Positions 62,501 to 64,000 of a stretch of DNA of 64,000 nt are shown in pieces. The translations under genes were made by a program, and so were the position numbers. Below the pieces are notes generated by a model, which saw nothing but the letters and a program-made list of their open reading frames with translations, did not search any database and had not been told where the DNA came from. The DNA is from Bacteroidota bacterium (GTDB taxonomy: Bacteria > Bacteroidota > Bacteroidia > Chitinophagales > Chitinophagaceae). The stretch covers positions 2,632,585 through 2,696,584 of the forward strand of contig VBAR01000001.1 of the NCBI GenBank assembly GCA_005882315.1, in the 5' to 3' direction. How positions within the stretch are numbered: position 1 is the stretch's first letter; each line of letters opens with the position of its first letter.

Positions 62501-64000
62501 GTACAGATACCATTAGCAAAAGTATAATCATGCGTACCGCTGGCAGTATAGGTTTGACCGGTACGTGGCCATGTATAACTGTTACATGCGGTAACTGTTG
62601 TATCAGTACGGTTGCCATTGGTGATAGTTAAGAATAACCTGATCGTATCGGTACAGATACCATTTACAAAAGTATAATCATGTGTACCGCTGGCAGTATA
62701 GGTTTGACCGGTACGTGGCCATGTATAACTGTTACATGCGGTAACTGTTGTATCAGTACGGTTACCATTAGTAATGGTGAGTAGCAATCTTACCGTATCG
62801 GTACAGATACCATTCGGGAATGTATAGATATAAGTACCGCTGGTAGTATAGGTTTGACCGGTACGTGGCCAGGTATAGCTGTTACATGCAGTAACTGTTG
62901 TATCAGTACGGTTACCATTAGTAATGGTTAAGAATAACCTTATCGTATCGGTACAGATACCATTTACAAAAGTATAATCATGTGTACCGCTGGTAGTATA
63001 GGTTTGACCGGTACGTGGCCATGTATAACTGTTACATGCGGTAACTGTTGTATCAGTACGGTTACCATTGGTGATGGAAAGATTAAGTGTTGCCACGGTA
63101 TCACAACCACCGGATGTATTAATTAATGTATCTATATAAGTACCCGCGGTATTAATCGGGTTGCCATTCCATATAAATGGCAACTGGTTATTACATACTG
63201 TTGTGTCGAGTGTTGAAGTTAATAATGGAACCGCTGTTACGTTGATCGTTCTTGCTGTATCACAACCACCCGTTGTACTTGCTACGGTATCTATTAATAT
63301 ACCTGGTCCATTAAATACATGACCAAATATTGTTGCCGGGAAGTCGTTAGCACATACTGTTGCACTAACTGCTGTAGTTAACAGCGGCGCTGTTGTTATT
63401 GTGATCGTTCTTGCTGTATCGCAACCTCCGGTTGTACTTGCTACGGTATCTATTAATATACCTGGGCCATTAAATACATGACCGAATATTGTTGCCGGAT
63501 ACCTGCATACTGTTGCACTAACTGCTGTAGTTAACAGCGGTGCTGTTGTTATTGTGATCGTTCTTGCTGTATCGCAACCTCCGGTTGTACTTGCTACGGT
63601 ATCTATTAATATAGCTGGTCCATTAAACACATGACCGAATATTGTTGCCGGGAAGTCGTTAGCACATACTGTTGCACTAACTGTTGTAGTTAACAGTGGA
63701 GCTGTTGTTATTGTGATCGTTCTTGCTGTATCACAACCACCCGTTGTACTTGCTACTGTATCTATTAATGTACCTGGTCCATTAAACTCATGTCCATATA
63801 TTGTTGCCGGGAAGTCGTTAGCACATACTGTTGCACTAACTGTTGTAGTTAACAGCGGCGCTGTTGTTATCGTAATGGTTCTTGCTGTATCGCAACCACC
63901 GGTTGTACTTGCTACGGTATCTATAAGTGTGCCCGGAGCATTAAACACATGACCGAATATAGTTGCCGGATATGCGCTGGCACATACTGTTGCACTAACT
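59509..64000 (-). CDS. giant repetitive type IX secreted adhesin-like protein (N-terminus outside window)
   Basis: At least 1496 residues; the reading frame continues past the right edge, so the true start is not visible. From the N-terminal side: five or more 53-residue Thr-rich repeats (about 63226-64000), one different unit, nine 50-residue repeats (61720-63069), nine related 51-53-residue repeats (about 60290-61719), an Ig-like stretch (V-K-P-T-P-V-L-L), a PKD-like domain (S-Y-L-W-S-P-P-V-G) and a gliding-motility-type C-terminal domain (F-V-P-K-A-W-T-P-N-K-D-G-H-N-D-Y through W-D-G-I-F-K-G). This C-terminal domain is the type B sorting signal. Each repeat has paired Cys, probably disulfide-bonded. 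It is likely a long surface fibre for adhesion. Confidence 0.93.
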   Translation of the reverse strand, partial: VSATVCASAYPATIFGHVFNAPGTLIDTVASTTGGCDTARTITITTAPLLTTTVSATVCANDFPATIYGHEFNGPGTLIDTVASTTGGCDTARTITITTAPLLTTTVSATVCANDFPATIFGHVFNGPAILIDTVASTTGGCDTARTITITTAPLLTTAVSATVCRYPATIFGHVFNGPGILIDTVASTTGGCDTARTITITTAPLLTTAVSATVCANDFPATIFGHVFNGPGILIDTVASTTGGCDTARTINVTAVPLLTSTLDTTVCNNQLPFIWNGNPINTAGTYIDTLINTSGGCDTVATLNLSITNGNRTDTTVTACNSYTWPRTGQTYTTSGTHDYTFVNGICTDTIRLFLTITNGNRTDTTVTACNSYTWPRTGQTYTTSGTYIYTFPNGICTDTVRLLLTITNGNRTDTTVTACNSYTWPRTGQTYTASGTHDYTFVNGICTDTIRLFLTITNGNRTDTTVTACNSYTWPRTGQTYTASGTHDYTFANGICTDTIRLFLTITNGNRTDTTVTACNSYTWPRTGQTYTASGTHDYTFVNGICTDTIRLLLTITNGNRTDTTVTACNSYTWPRTGQTYTASGTHDYTFVNGICTDTIRLFLTITNGNRTDTTVTACNSYTWPRTGQTYTASGTHDYTFANGICTDTIRLFLTITNGNRTDTTVTACNSYTWPRTGQTYTASGTHDYTFANGICTDTIRLFLTITNGNRTDTTVTACNSYTWPRTGQTYTASGTHDYTFVNGICTDTIRLNLIVMPLLTSITNTAICANQLPYIWYGNPISLPGTYIDTLSSTTGGCDTVATLNLVITPLITSTTNATVCANQLPYIWNGNPYNTAGTYIDTLSSTTGGCDTVATLNLVITPLITTITNANICANQLPYIWNGNPYNTAGTYIDTLPSTTGGCDTVTTLNLTITPLLTTITNAAVCANQLPYMWNGNPYNIAGTYIDTLSSTTGGCDTVATLNLVITPLITTITNANICANQLPYIWNGNPYNTAGTYIDTLLVTTGGCDTIATLNLVITPLITSTTNAAVCANQLPYIWNGNLYSTAGTYIDTLPSTTGGCDTIATLNFVINPLLTSTTNAAVCSNQLPFIWNGNPYNTAGTFIDTLPGTTGGCDTVATLNLIINPVTTSLTRDTVCSNQLPYLWNNNAYNSAGTYSVTLTNSRGCDSIATLNLVVKLVTTSLTRDTICANFLPYLWNGNSYPAAGTYTVTLQNSVGCDSLATLGLFVKPTPVLLINQPQAVCAPATIDLTRPSIIAGSEPGLILTFWLDSLATIPLPNPQAIAQSGTYYIRALGVNSCFSTRPVAVNVLVHSLIPGIRYPTLEAPIGTNLDIDARDFGVSYLWSPPVGLSSITTRHTIFNSDRETEYTVAITGSNGCTTVDTVLVKRTLIIPPPANIRSDIFVPKAWTPNKDGHNDYLKPLTVNIKELKFFRVFNRWGQLVFETNIIGNGWDGIFKGQPQVMDVYTWTLEALGEDGKKYQKAGSAVLIR
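60290..61719 (-). repeat. nine 51-53-residue coding repeats (N-Q-L-P-Y-I-W-N type)
   Basis: Units of about 159 bases with core C-x-N-Q-L-P-Y-I-W-N-G-N-P-Y-N-T-A-G-T-Y and G-G-C-D-T. They vary at several positions; the last two are more divergent and shorter. Boundaries are approximate. Confidence 0.85.
61720..63069 (-). repeat. nine near-identical 150-bp coding repeats
   Basis: Nine exact-length 150-base units, each coding 50 residues with core T-A-C-N-S-Y-T-W-P-R-T-G-Q-T-Y and G-I-C-T-D-T-I-R-L. Units differ by only a few bases, so recent expansion or gene conversion is likely and the number may be unstable or mis-assembled. Confidence 0.92.
63226..64000 (-). repeat. five or more 53-residue Thr-rich coding repeats, continuing past the edge
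   Basis: Units of about 159 bases with core T-V-A-S-T-T-G-G-C-D-T-A-R-T-I-T-I. One copy has the loop C-R-Y-P in place of C-A-N-D-F-P. The left boundary is approximate. Confidence 0.88.

Noticed and set aside
61720..63069. Regular 150-bp repeats as a possible CRISPR or noncoding array
   Set aside because: Units are contiguous, with no spacers, and lie in frame in a long coding sequence.

Overview
The window looks like a chromosomal segment of a Bacteroidota bacterium, most likely of the Chitinophagaceae/Sphingobacteriales type. The evidence is a SusC/SusD pair, a gliding-motility/type IX secretion C-terminal domain paired with a PorP/SprF protein, many secreted glycan-active enzymes, AT-rich DNA, and a general lack of Shine-Dalgarno sequences (the hsp20 gene is an exception). 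No rRNA, tRNA, insertion sequence, CRISPR array or phage gene was recognised.

Positions 1-46769 form one very large carbohydrate-utilisation region. On the left, minus-strand genes encode an FAH-fold dehydratase (cut by the window edge), a secreted esterase, an IlvD/Edd-type aldonate dehydratase and an alpha-ketoglutaric semialdehyde dehydrogenase. Together the three enzymes would make the lower, non-phosphorylating Weimberg route from a pentonate to alpha-ketoglutarate. Next come susD and susC, then a divergent AraC regulator that heads a plus-strand series: gluconokinase-type FGGY kinase, SBF-type transporter, RraA-like protein, Tat-exported enolase-superfamily sugar-acid dehydratase, a frameshifted SGNH esterase, GH31, GH127, a secreted YhcH/DUF386 protein, a second RraA-like protein, a cupin-cupin-lactonase lipoprotein and an SMP-30 lactonase. 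Facing it, on the minus strand (26694-46769), are an SGNH acetylesterase, an alpha/beta hydrolase, a GH51 arabinofuranosidase, a beta-helix protein, a cupin protein, a PQQ dehydrogenase with a built-in cytochrome c domain, a heme-binding lipoprotein, a ThuA protein, and four consecutive genes carrying five CE1-like esterase domains. The enzyme set fits an acylated, arabinose- and xylose-containing plant polymer. Side chains would be cleaved outside or in the periplasm, some sugars oxidised to lactones and aldonates, and pentonates fed into the TCA cycle.

Positions 46770-49211 hold small stress-type genes: a Gly/Asn/Gln repeat protein, an Hsp20 chaperone and two short hydrophilic proteins, with two clear intrinsic terminators. 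Positions 49464-53654 form a tightly coupled signalling operon: a stand-alone response regulator, a KaiC-like double ATPase, two KaiB-like proteins and a PAS histidine kinase. Positions 53680-58379 hold a small outer-membrane beta-barrel, an SDR, an AraC regulator, a methyltransferase and a vanadium-haloperoxidase-like lipoprotein. The right end (58479-64000) holds a PorP/SprF gene and a giant repetitive type IX secreted protein that runs off the window.
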